Positions 7,651-15,631 of a DNA stretch of 49,834 bases are shown piece by piece. The stretch spans positions 1 through 49,834 of the forward strand of contig JAQXQS010000124.1 of the NCBI GenBank assembly GCA_029101305.1. Reading direction: 5' to 3'. Source of the stretch: Clostridia bacterium. GTDB lineage: Bacteria > Bacillota > Clostridia > Lachnospirales > Lachnospiraceae. Below the pieces are notes generated by a model, which made no database searches, had not been told where the DNA came from, and worked only from the letters and a program-made list of their open reading frames with translations. Each line of letters starts with the position of its first letter. Position 1 is the first letter of the stretch. A program made the translations under genes and the position numbers.

Positions 7651-10515
7651 TTATTTTGTATCGGCCATTTCATTGCCGGTTGGTGTGTCACCATTCTCCG
7701 ACATGGTCAGATATTCATACCCTGGATGGAAATCATAGTTTTCCGTCTGTTTGTAATATTGCATGAAAATACGCTCCATAATATTGGGGATTTCCGTTTC
7801 CATAGGCTCGAACAGGATGATCAGATATTGCATGGCGCTGTATCTGGTACAGATATCTACCCTTCGGATGGTTTTGCGGATCGCTTGTTCCATCTGGGAA
7901 AGGGCCTGTTCGATTTCTTCAATATGAGGAAGGGTATCCACCGTGGTTTCCATGGTGACCATGACCAGATAACAATGACAGCTGCTGCGGATAATGAGCT
8001 GCCGCATATATTCATATTGTCTGGAGAAATCACGGTAGCTGAGGTCAAGGGCGCCGGAGTAGTTACCACTTTCCCGAAGTGTTTTTGCAACCTGTCTCAG
8101 ATCTTTGCCAATGCCAGGTGCATCTGGCTTCTGGTAGCTGATCTGCTGGTAGAAGGAAAACTGGTTTTTCCCATTTTGTTTCACGTAGTAGAGAGCTTTA
8201 TCTGCTTTGGAATAGCAGTCTGCAAATGTATCACTGATTGTACACATGTATAGTCCGGCAGATAATGCAGCATATCGGATCTCAGAGTCTGCTTCTGCAA
8301 TGGAGTGGAACTGCTTAAATAATCCAGTCATTATTTCGGATACAGACGCAGCAGTTACATCAGGCAGGAACAGAAGGAATTCATCACCTCCAAGACGACA
8401 GGCGATTCCGTCTGTAGCGTAACGGGAAAGCAGATTGCCCAGATTTTTCAATGCACGGTCACCAGCTTTGTGTCCGTGGATGTCATTGATCTTTTTCAGG
8501 TTATCCATATCCAGGAAAATAAGGCAGCCATTGTGCTTCTGCATTAGTTCTGCAATCAGCCGTTCACCCAGACTACGCATGGGAAGACCGGTAAGGAAAT
8601 CGTAGCTTTTGGTATCCTCCTGGCTCTTGATGGTGGTAACCACATCAGATATAAACTTATTAATGGTGTGTTCCAGTTCTGGCTGTGACAGGGTGACTGT
8701 CTCGGCAGAAGATGCGTTTGCGGAGGAATCAATCTGGGAAAGACGGTTTTCATTCAGCAGTTTAAGGAAAACATCTGCAATTTCCGGGTCAAACTGTGTT
8801 CCACGGTTCTTACTGATTTCTTCCCGGATCATTTCTATCGGGAGGGCATTTCGGTAAATCCTGCGGGAATTCATGGCATCATAGCTGTCTGCGACTGCTA
8901 CGATACGTGCGTGAAGGGGAATATCAGTTCCAGCCAGTCCATCCGGATAGCCTTTACCATCAAAACGTTCATGATGGTTCCGGGCAATTTCAATCACATG
9001 AGGAATCAAAGTAACATCTTTCAGGATCTCTGCACCAATAACCGTATGTCTTTTTATAAGATTATATTCTTCATCGGTCAGCCGGGAAGGCTTGTTCAGA
9101 ATCTGGTCAGGAATACCAATTTTACCGATATCATGGAGATAAGTGGCGTGCCGGATATGCTCCACATCTTCAGGAGCCCAGCCTAGCTCTTTGGCAATCA
9201 ATGCGGAGTACTCTGCTACACGGTGGGAATGACCGCGGGTGTATTCGTCTTTTGCCTCAATGGTTGTAGCAAGCGTCTGCATCATCTGCAGGGACATTTT
9301 TTCGGTCTGCTTCTGCTTTTCCAGAAGTTCCTGCTTCTGGCGTTGCAGTTCCATGTCCTGGACATGGCTGGAGGTGCGGATAATATTTACAAAAAACAGA
9401 ATGAGCATGCCGATACCGATAAAAATACCAGATAGTACTGGGACAAAATATGCGGAAATCATTTCCACTGCAACACAAAGCAAGGCAAGCAGCAGGCCAA
9501 GAAGCAGAAGATGGTCAGTGCGGCTCTGGCTTGTACGGATGTAAAGGCAGAGATGAATAAAAATAGTTAAAAATGTCACAGTAAGTATAATATGTGCAAC
9601 CGGAAGCGTCTCAATATAATCTGCGATGCCCAGGGCAGTGAGACTGGTGCAGACGACAAAGTTGAGAACTGCAATTCCACCTATATACCTGTAAAGGCGG
9701 CGGTGAAGCCCCTGCTGGACACTGTCCGCATAGAGAAGCAGGGGAATGGGGCACAGCATGATCATGACGAAGCATAAGGAACCAAGAGAAGACGCATTTT
9801 GAACCAGCAGCTGGCGAATCTTAGATTCCCCAAGCATCCAGATAGCGCCCATGACCATGCACCAGCCCAGGTATTCCATATCAAAGCGCGTGTGGTAAAT
9901 GGCGCCAAGCGCAAAGCTGAATGAAATAGTGATCAGCCCGGCAAACAGGATGAAGAAAGCGATATATGTAGGAAGACCGAATTGATTGAAAATGGCCTGC
10001 CAGATATCTGCTTTGTTGCCACAGTAAACGGAGTTGACGATACCGGAATAATTAGTAGTGTAGGTAGTCAGCTCGATCCGGAGCTCTTTGCCTGCATCTT
10101 CGGAAGAAACCGGACAGAATACATAGCGGCTGGCAGAATTTTTCCCAACCAGGCGGGTATCATGGGTATTGTAACGCTCCCGCAATTCGCCGCCCACATA
10201 GAAATCTACATCCTGCAGGGAGGAGCGGATGGCGAAAGAGGTTTCGTTAAAATCCAGAGGAAGTATGGTGGTGATCACCATGGTCTGACCAGCTGGAAGA
10301 TTATAATCACCGGGAACCGTGATTTCTTCGCTGGTTCCATCTGCTTTTTGCCAGGTGAAGGTGCCGGAGTAGAGAACGGAACCGGAATTGGTATCAGGTG
10401 TTCGTTCGTCAGTTCCGAAAATCTGCATATAAAGAAACCACCCAAGAATGGCAAGCATCAAAATATAGAAAAAATAACGAGAGCCCTGACAGACGGGGGC
10501 TTTTTTTTCTTTCAA
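7651..10515 (-). CDS. Membrane c-di-GMP enzyme with HD-GYP and GGDEF domains
   Basis: 954-residue polytopic membrane protein predicted to both break down and make cyclic di-GMP. One N-terminal membrane segment (about 14-32) is followed by an extracytoplasmic beta-rich region (about 45-170), then about seven helices (about 178-390), like 7TMR-DISM receptors. A coiled linker leads to HD-GYP at about 415-590, with H461-D462 (YLHDIGKIGIP) and HHERFDGKGYP from 514. A GGDEF domain follows with the intact signature at 709-713. The last 170 residues look like a degenerate second GGDEF-like fold lacking the signature. The start is TTG at 10515, supported by AAGGAG seven bases upstream. It lies convergent to the split hybrid kinase and divergent from the second hybrid kinase. 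With a c-di-GMP riboswitch 3 kb away, it is a natural source or sink of that ligand. Confidence 0.92.
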   Translation of the reverse strand: MKEKKAPVCQGSRYFFYILMLAILGWFLYMQIFGTDERTPDTNSGSVLYSGTFTWQKADGTSEEITVPGDYNLPAGQTMVITTILPLDFNETSFAIRSSLQDVDFYVGGELRERYNTHDTRLVGKNSASRYVFCPVSSEDAGKELRIELTTYTTNYSGIVNSVYCGNKADIWQAIFNQFGLPTYIAFFILFAGLITISFSFALGAIYHTRFDMEYLGWCMVMGAIWMLGESKIRQLLVQNASSLGSLCFVMIMLCPIPLLLYADSVQQGLHRRLYRYIGGIAVLNFVVCTSLTALGIADYIETLPVAHIILTVTFLTIFIHLCLYIRTSQSRTDHLLLLGLLLALLCVAVEMISAYFVPVLSGIFIGIGMLILFFVNIIRTSSHVQDMELQRQKQELLEKQKQTEKMSLQMMQTLATTIEAKDEYTRGHSHRVAEYSALIAKELGWAPEDVEHIRHATYLHDIGKIGIPDQILNKPSRLTDEEYNLIKRHTVIGAEILKDVTLIPHVIEIARNHHERFDGKGYPDGLAGTDIPLHARIVAVADSYDAMNSRRIYRNALPIEMIREEISKNRGTQFDPEIADVFLKLLNENRLSQIDSSANASSAETVTLSQPELEHTINKFISDVVTTIKSQEDTKSYDFLTGLPMRSLGERLIAELMQKHNGCLIFLDMDNLKKINDIHGHKAGDRALKNLGNLLSRYATDGIACRLGGDEFLLFLPDVTAASVSEIMTGLFKQFHSIAEADSEIRYAALSAGLYMCTISDTFADCYSKADKALYYVKQNGKNQFSFYQQISYQKPDAPGIGKDLRQVAKTLRESGNYSGALDLSYRDFSRQYEYMRQLIIRSSCHCYLVMVTMETTVDTLPHIEEIEQALSQMEQAIRKTIRRVDICTRYSAMQYLIILFEPMETEIPNIMERIFMQYYKQTENYDFHPGYEYLTMSENGDTPTGNEMADTK

Positions 10516-10577
10516 GGTAATTCTCCTTTCTGAAGTAAAAGTGTATAGCCAGGTTTAAGTTTTTTTTCTGTAGCATA

Positions 10578-10583
10578 ATTATA
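10578..10583 (-). promoter_or_regulatory. Probable -10 element for the HD-GYP/GGDEF gene
   Basis: Read on the minus strand this is TATAAT, about 65 bases before the TTG start, in a very AT-rich divergent spacer. No good -35 was found, so the call is tentative. Confidence 0.35.
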
Positions 10584-10780
10584 CTACAAAAGTATGAAAA
10601 AGTCTTGTAAAAATCGGGCACAATTTAGAGTGCAGCCAATAAAAGAAAAACAGGCGCTGGATAATGAAGGCAAAATAGCTGGACATTTACAGGATTTTTA
10701 TTATAATGAAAAAAAGAGAATCACCGACCGGAAAAACAAAATCAGTGTCTGCAAGAAACACGGAGAAGGAGATGATTTCT

Positions 10781-12766
10781 ATGGAAAGTCTGGAACAGAT
10801 CAATGAGAAAGAGATTTTGAAAAATGCAAGGATAGGTCTCTGGCGGGTTGAATTTGAGGGTAAACGGATTGTACGGTTCTATGGAAATGCTGTAATGGAT
10901 GAGCTTCTGGGAATACAGAAGCCAGTGACTGCCGAAGAACGACTTGCCTTTTTCTTTGAACATATTCATCCAGATGATAAGGCGCTATTTCAGGAATATG
11001 TGAATAAACTGACAGAAGTGTGTACAGAGATCGTTTATCGTTACATACATCCCGCTTCTGGTGAAATGATGGTCCGCTGCGGCGGTTCCCGTGATATGTC
11101 AGTGAAGAATTATATCAGTGTAACAGGAATCCATCAGGATATTTCAGGTATGCTGCGGCTGGAGAAGAGCAGGGTAACGGAGCGATGGCTTACAGAGCAG
11201 AATATAACACTTCGTAAAGAGCAGGTTATGCAGGAGGATTATTACCGGGATCTGCTGGATGTGCAGAATTGTGGTCTGTTGGCGTACACACTGCCGGGAC
11301 ACCGGGTGATTCATATGAATAAGGAAGCTTTGCGTATGTATGGGGTTAAGGATATAGAGGAAGCACAGCACAGTCTGGGAATCATCCTTTCCAAGGTACA
11401 TTATCCGGAGCCGGAGGTACGTGAGAAATTAAGGCGGCTTCGCAGCGAAGATGTGGTAGTGGATTATGAATGTATTATCAATCAGGGCCAGAAAAACGAG
11501 TGCCACGCAATGGCAAAGACCAAGGCTATTTATATGCCCAATGGAGAAAGAGCGGCAGTAACTACATTTATTGATGTTTCCGATATGATGATGCTTAAGA
11601 GGGCTTTGCAGCAGGCGAAAGAAGGAAGTGAAGCGAAGTCAGCATTTCTTTTTGCCATGTCCCATGACCTTCGCACCCCTATGAATGCCATTATTGGTTA
11701 TGCAGAACTTCTTGAGGCCCATTGGGGGGAGAAGGAAATAACCTGGGATTATCTGCAGAAGCTGAAGGTGGCTAGTCAGTTCCTGCTGACGTTGATCGGA
11801 AATGTGCTGGAAGTATCCAGAATCGAGAATGGCAAGGAGACCATGCATGAAACGGTGTGGAATCCCCGCAAATTAAGTGAGACGATGGATATCCTTCTGA
11901 GAAATGAGATTGAAAGGAAAAATCTGGATATCACACGTCACATTCAGCTTTCTCATACCAGTGTAATGTGTGATGTGGCGAAAATACGTGAAATTCTTAT
12001 GAACCTGATGAGTAACGCGGTGAAATATACTCCGGCGGGTGGAAAAATCCATCTCACGATCGATGAGCTTCCGGCGCAGACATCAGAACAGATAATATTG
12101 CGGCTCAGGGTGGAAGATAATGGAATGGGCATAGCAAAGGATTACCTTCCTCATTTGTTTGAGGCGTTCAGCCGTGAAAAGGATTCCGCACAGAGTGGTA
12201 TTATGGGCACCGGACTGGGACTTCGCATCGTGAAATCCTTTGTAGACTTGATGCATGGAACCATTGAAGTGGAAAGTACACAAGGAGAAGGAAGCTGCTT
12301 TACCGTGGAGATTCCATTGCGGCTTGCTTCAGAAGCAGAATGCAGACAGGCTGCTGCTTCAGTGGCGAAACAGGTTTCCCTAGCAGGGAAAAGAATTCTG
12401 CTGGCAGAGGATAATGCGCTGAATGCGGAAATTACAACTACGATTCTGAAAGATACCGAGATTTATGTGGAACTGGCGGAGAATGGAGCTGAGGCAGTTT
12501 GTCGGCTTCAGGAGGCTCCGATAGGATACTATGACCTGATTCTTATGGATATCCAGATGCCAGTCATGAATGGATATCAGGCGGCAAGGACAATTCGTGA
12601 GTTACCGGATGCCCGGGCAAAAATACCGATTGTTGCAATGACCGCTAATGCTTTCGAGGAAGACCGCCAGGCCGCTTTTGATGCAGGGATGAATGCCTAC
12701 GCCGCGAAGCCGATTGAAGTGGCGAAGCTGCTGAATGTGCTCGCGCAGACATTGGATGTGGAATAA
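10781..12766 (+). CDS. Cytoplasmic hybrid histidine kinase with PAS domains and one receiver
   Basis: 661 residues. Two PAS-like modules (about 15-115, ending in an IHPDD phrase, and about 155-275) precede a HisKA domain with H295 (FAMSHDLRTPMNAIIG). The HATPase domain shows NLMSNAVKYTPAGG, VEDNGMGI and GTGLGLRIV. The C-terminal receiver starts RILLAEDNALNAE and carries phospho-acceptor D590 in LMDIQMPVMNG and a lysine in AAKPI. ATG 10781 is preferred because GAAGGAG stands nine bases upstream; in-frame ATGs at 10772 and 10706 are weaker. No membrane helix is visible. It is divergent from the HD-GYP/GGDEF gene and 18 bases ahead of the C39-like gene, with which it may be co-transcribed. Output is not obvious, as the protein ends at the receiver. 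Confidence 0.88.
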   Translation: MESLEQINEKEILKNARIGLWRVEFEGKRIVRFYGNAVMDELLGIQKPVTAEERLAFFFEHIHPDDKALFQEYVNKLTEVCTEIVYRYIHPASGEMMVRCGGSRDMSVKNYISVTGIHQDISGMLRLEKSRVTERWLTEQNITLRKEQVMQEDYYRDLLDVQNCGLLAYTLPGHRVIHMNKEALRMYGVKDIEEAQHSLGIILSKVHYPEPEVREKLRRLRSEDVVVDYECIINQGQKNECHAMAKTKAIYMPNGERAAVTTFIDVSDMMMLKRALQQAKEGSEAKSAFLFAMSHDLRTPMNAIIGYAELLEAHWGEKEITWDYLQKLKVASQFLLTLIGNVLEVSRIENGKETMHETVWNPRKLSETMDILLRNEIERKNLDITRHIQLSHTSVMCDVAKIREILMNLMSNAVKYTPAGGKIHLTIDELPAQTSEQIILRLRVEDNGMGIAKDYLPHLFEAFSREKDSAQSGIMGTGLGLRIVKSFVDLMHGTIEVESTQGEGSCFTVEIPLRLASEAECRQAAASVAKQVSLAGKRILLAEDNALNAEITTTILKDTEIYVELAENGAEAVCRLQEAPIGYYDLILMDIQMPVMNGYQAARTIRELPDARAKIPIVAMTANAFEEDRQAAFDAGMNAYAAKPIEVAKLLNVLAQTLDVE

Positions 12767-12784
12767 CTTCGGGAGAAAATAAAC

Positions 12785-13405
12785 ATGAAAAATCCATTAC
12801 ACTATCAGATATCAGAATACGATTGCGGACCTACCTCCATGTTAAATGCGATCATCTATTTATTTGAGCGGGACGAGATTCCGCCGGAGGTGATCCGGAA
12901 CACCATGCTCTACTGCCTGGATTGTTACAGCAAGGAGGGCATTCCGGGAAAAAGGGGAACCTCCAGGGCAGCGATGATGTTTCTAAGTAACTGGCTGAAT
13001 GAATATGGAAGCCTGGAAACAATGAGTGTGAGCAGTGAATATCTGTCTGGTGCGGATGTATACATAGGCGCAGGAAGCAGAATCAACCAGGCATTGAGCC
13101 ATGGCGGTGTTGCTGTGGTCAGGCTGTTTCTTGATGAGCCTCATTATGTGCTTCTTACCGGTGTCAGGGATGGAAGTATTCTGCTGTTTGACCCCTATTA
13201 CTGGGATGAACCTTATGAAGAAAAGGATATCCGTATTGATCTGGAGCATCCAAGAGAATACAACAGGGAAGTTCCTTTTCATTATTTTAACCGGGAGGAG
13301 GATGCCCTGTATGCCTTAGGCAAGACAGACGCCCGGGAAGCGGTGCTGGTCTATAACGAGAAGACCAGAATTCCGGTGGAAGAGGTTATCGAATACTTTA
13401 TTTAA
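12785..13405 (+). CDS. C39-like papain-fold protein
   Basis: 206 residues. The start QISEYDCGPTSMLNAI matches the N-terminal motif of peptidase C39-like proteins, with probable catalytic C14. H120 in PHYVLLTGV and D136 in LFDPYYW complete a papain-like triad, and Q8 could form the oxyanion hole. There is no ABC transporter domain, signal peptide or transmembrane segment, so it is not a bacteriocin exporter; many free-standing C39-like proteins have unknown substrates. It follows the hybrid kinase by 18 bases and ends before a strong terminator, so it probably belongs to the same transcript. Confidence 0.7.
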   Translation: MKNPLHYQISEYDCGPTSMLNAIIYLFERDEIPPEVIRNTMLYCLDCYSKEGIPGKRGTSRAAMMFLSNWLNEYGSLETMSVSSEYLSGADVYIGAGSRINQALSHGGVAVVRLFLDEPHYVLLTGVRDGSILLFDPYYWDEPYEEKDIRIDLEHPREYNREVPFHYFNREEDALYALGKTDAREAVLVYNEKTRIPVEEVIEYFI

Positions 13406-13427
13406 TATAAATACCTTATCTGGTACA

Positions 13428-13490
13428 AATACTTTCTGTTATCTGACTTAAAGCATATTTGAAAGTCGGATAGCAGGAAGTATTTTTCTT
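13428..13490 (+). terminator. Long hairpin terminator after the C39-like gene
   Basis: A 22-base stem (13428-13449 with 13463-13484, three mismatches or wobbles) closes a 13-base loop and runs into TTTTTCTT. Confidence 0.8.
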
Positions 13491-13632
13491 TAAGGGAAAG
13501 GCTGTTAGCGGCGGTTTCTTGTATCTTTTTTCATTATTCTGTAATAAAATAGTAACAAAAATGTATTTTCCTCATATTTCCATCAAAATCTAATGATATT
13601 ATGAATAAGGTAAAATGCGGGAGGAAAGAGCC

Positions 13633-14319
13633 GTGAAAAAAATAGAAATTCTTGTAGTAGAGGATGAGCCAAAGCTGGCACAGACGATCTCGGATTTTCT
13701 GAGGATCCAGAATTACGAAGTGGAAACTGTGCTCACAGGAAACAAAGCATTGGAATATTTTCTTCAGAATAAACAGAAGGTGGATCTGATCCTTCTGGAT
13801 CTTATGCTACCAGATATTTCCGGATATACCGTACTGAAAGAGATACGAAAGATATCGGAAGTTCCGGTTATTATTTTGTCTGCAAGGTCGGCGATAGCAG
13901 ACCAGATGAGTGGTTTTGAAAAAGGCGCAGATGATTATATCACGAAGCCGTTTACCCTGGCACTTGTAAAAATGCATATTGAAGCAGTCTTAAAACGTGC
14001 CGGGAAAATGCGTACCCTGCTGGAATATAAAGATCTGCAGGTGGATGTGAATGCACAGCTTATTTATTATAAGGAGAAAGTCCTGGAGACAACCAGAAAG
14101 GAATTTGACCTGATGCTTTATTTTATGGAACATCCTGGAGTGGTTTTGCCCAGAAATACGATTTTGGATGCAGTCTGGGAATACGATTACACAGGGGATG
14201 TACGGACCATTGATACCCTGGTGAAGCAGCTCCGCAAGAAGCTGGGTGACGGTGGTAACTATATACGGACGGTCTATGGCGTAGGTTACATTTTCGGGGA
14301 GGACAGCCATGAAAAGTAG
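13633..14319 (+). CDS. OmpR/PhoB-family response regulator
   Basis: 228-residue DNA-binding response regulator. The receiver domain (about 1-118) has acidic pocket EDE, phospho-acceptor D56 in LLDLMLPDISG, and lysine in DDYITKPF. A winged-helix output domain follows (about 130-225), with the family phrases RKEFDLMLYFMEHPG, RTIDTLVKQLRKKLG and IRTVYGVGYIF. The start is taken as GTG 13633, eight bases after GGGAGG; an upstream ATG at 13615 would put the ribosome site inside the gene. It overlaps the sensor kinase gene by 11 bases and heads the arylsulfotransferase locus, so it is the likely regulator of that locus. Confidence 0.92.
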   Translation: MKKIEILVVEDEPKLAQTISDFLRIQNYEVETVLTGNKALEYFLQNKQKVDLILLDLMLPDISGYTVLKEIRKISEVPVIILSARSAIADQMSGFEKGADDYITKPFTLALVKMHIEAVLKRAGKMRTLLEYKDLQVDVNAQLIYYKEKVLETTRKEFDLMLYFMEHPGVVLPRNTILDAVWEYDYTGDVRTIDTLVKQLRKKLGDGGNYIRTVYGVGYIFGEDSHEK

Positions 14320-15586
14320 ATCAGGATTCTGGGAAAAGGGTAAGGCATCGTGGACGGTAGTCATTGTGTTTGCAATTGCTGCTATTTTGTACAGCGTCTG
14401 CTGTTATCCTTTATATACGGCGTCCAAAATACGAGTTATGCGCCAGTTGTATGAGGATATTCAGGATATGGATCTGGAAGACTTTAGTGAAGAGGACGAG
14501 GAAACACTAAATGATTACCAGAGAGAAAAGTTTGAACTGGTAATCATGGATGAGAATTACAAGGCAATTTATACCTCCAGAACCTGGATGCAGACAACGC
14601 ACGTACAGAAGCAGATTGTGAATAAGATCGACTTATATACAGAAAAGGGAACTATAGAGGAACGGAATGTCGATACACGGCATGTGCTGAAATTCCGGGG
14701 GAAAATCCAACAGGGAGAACAGACTTATTATATATACATGAAAAAGGATGTCCAATCTGTATTGGAGCTCATGAAAGCTACCCGGATCTACCTGGCTGCA
14801 GTTTTGATTCTGATGGCAGTTTTTACTTATGTTTTAGAGAAGAAAAGTAAAGAGGGATTACAGAAGCGGGAAAAGCAGTCGGATTACCAGTTTCTGGAAA
14901 GTCAGAGAGAATTTGTGGCAAATATTTCCCATGAACTGAAGACTCCGCTGGCAGTAGTATCCAGCCAGGTGGAAATGCTGGAAATCGCAGGTGATAAAAT
15001 TGACCGTTCCTATTATTATTCTTCCATCCATGAAGAACTGGATAAGATGTCCAAAATGGTAGGAGAGCTGCTGGATTTTTCCATGCTGGATAATGAGATG
15101 AGTGCTATGGAAATGAGCAGGGTGAATGTGTCAGAGCTGGTTGAATACCTGCTTCTCCGTTATGATGCCATTTTTCGGAAAAATGAGATCAAGCTGGAAA
15201 CAGAAATTGATAAAAATTGTATTGTATATGGAAACCGGATGTATCTGGAGAGGGCGGTTAATAATTATGTGATGAATGCTTTTCAGCATACCGAGCAGGG
15301 CAAGCGTATCTGTATCACATTGAAGAAAGAGAAAAAACAGATACGTCTGGAGGTTTACAATGACGGGGAGCCGATTAAAGAAGACCAGATGGAACATATC
15401 TGGGATAGCTTTTACACAACTTCCCAGAAGAAGAAACCGGTTACGTCAGAAAATGATGTGAGAAATGTAGGGCTTGGCCTGTTTATTGTACGCAAGATCG
15501 TGACGAAACATAATGGAACCTGTGGCGCCAGCAACCAGGAAAATGGTGTCCTGTTCTGGATCAAGCTTCCGGAAATGCTTTTATGA
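14309..15586 (+). CDS. Membrane sensor histidine kinase
   Basis: 425 residues. Two membrane helices (about 12-36 and 160-180) enclose an extracytoplasmic sensor of about 120 residues. The cytoplasmic part has HisKA with H208 (VANISHELKTPLAVV) and a HATPase domain with NNYVMNAFQHTEQGK (N box), YNDGEPI and GLGLFIVRKIV. No clear HAMP domain is seen between the second helix and HisKA. The ATG overlaps the end of the response regulator gene, with GGGGAGG upstream, indicating translational coupling. The signal sensed is unknown; the two exported arylsulfotransferases downstream suggest a phenolic or sulfated compound, which is inference. Confidence 0.92.
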   Translation: MKSRSGFWEKGKASWTVVIVFAIAAILYSVCCYPLYTASKIRVMRQLYEDIQDMDLEDFSEEDEETLNDYQREKFELVIMDENYKAIYTSRTWMQTTHVQKQIVNKIDLYTEKGTIEERNVDTRHVLKFRGKIQQGEQTYYIYMKKDVQSVLELMKATRIYLAAVLILMAVFTYVLEKKSKEGLQKREKQSDYQFLESQREFVANISHELKTPLAVVSSQVEMLEIAGDKIDRSYYYSSIHEELDKMSKMVGELLDFSMLDNEMSAMEMSRVNVSELVEYLLLRYDAIFRKNEIKLETEIDKNCIVYGNRMYLERAVNNYVMNAFQHTEQGKRICITLKKEKKQIRLEVYNDGEPIKEDQMEHIWDSFYTTSQKKKPVTSENDVRNVGLGLFIVRKIVTKHNGTCGASNQENGVLFWIKLPEMLL

Positions 15587-15631
15587 GAACCGTTACGAAA
15601 TAATTAGAATGGAAACAAGGAATTTAGAAAC

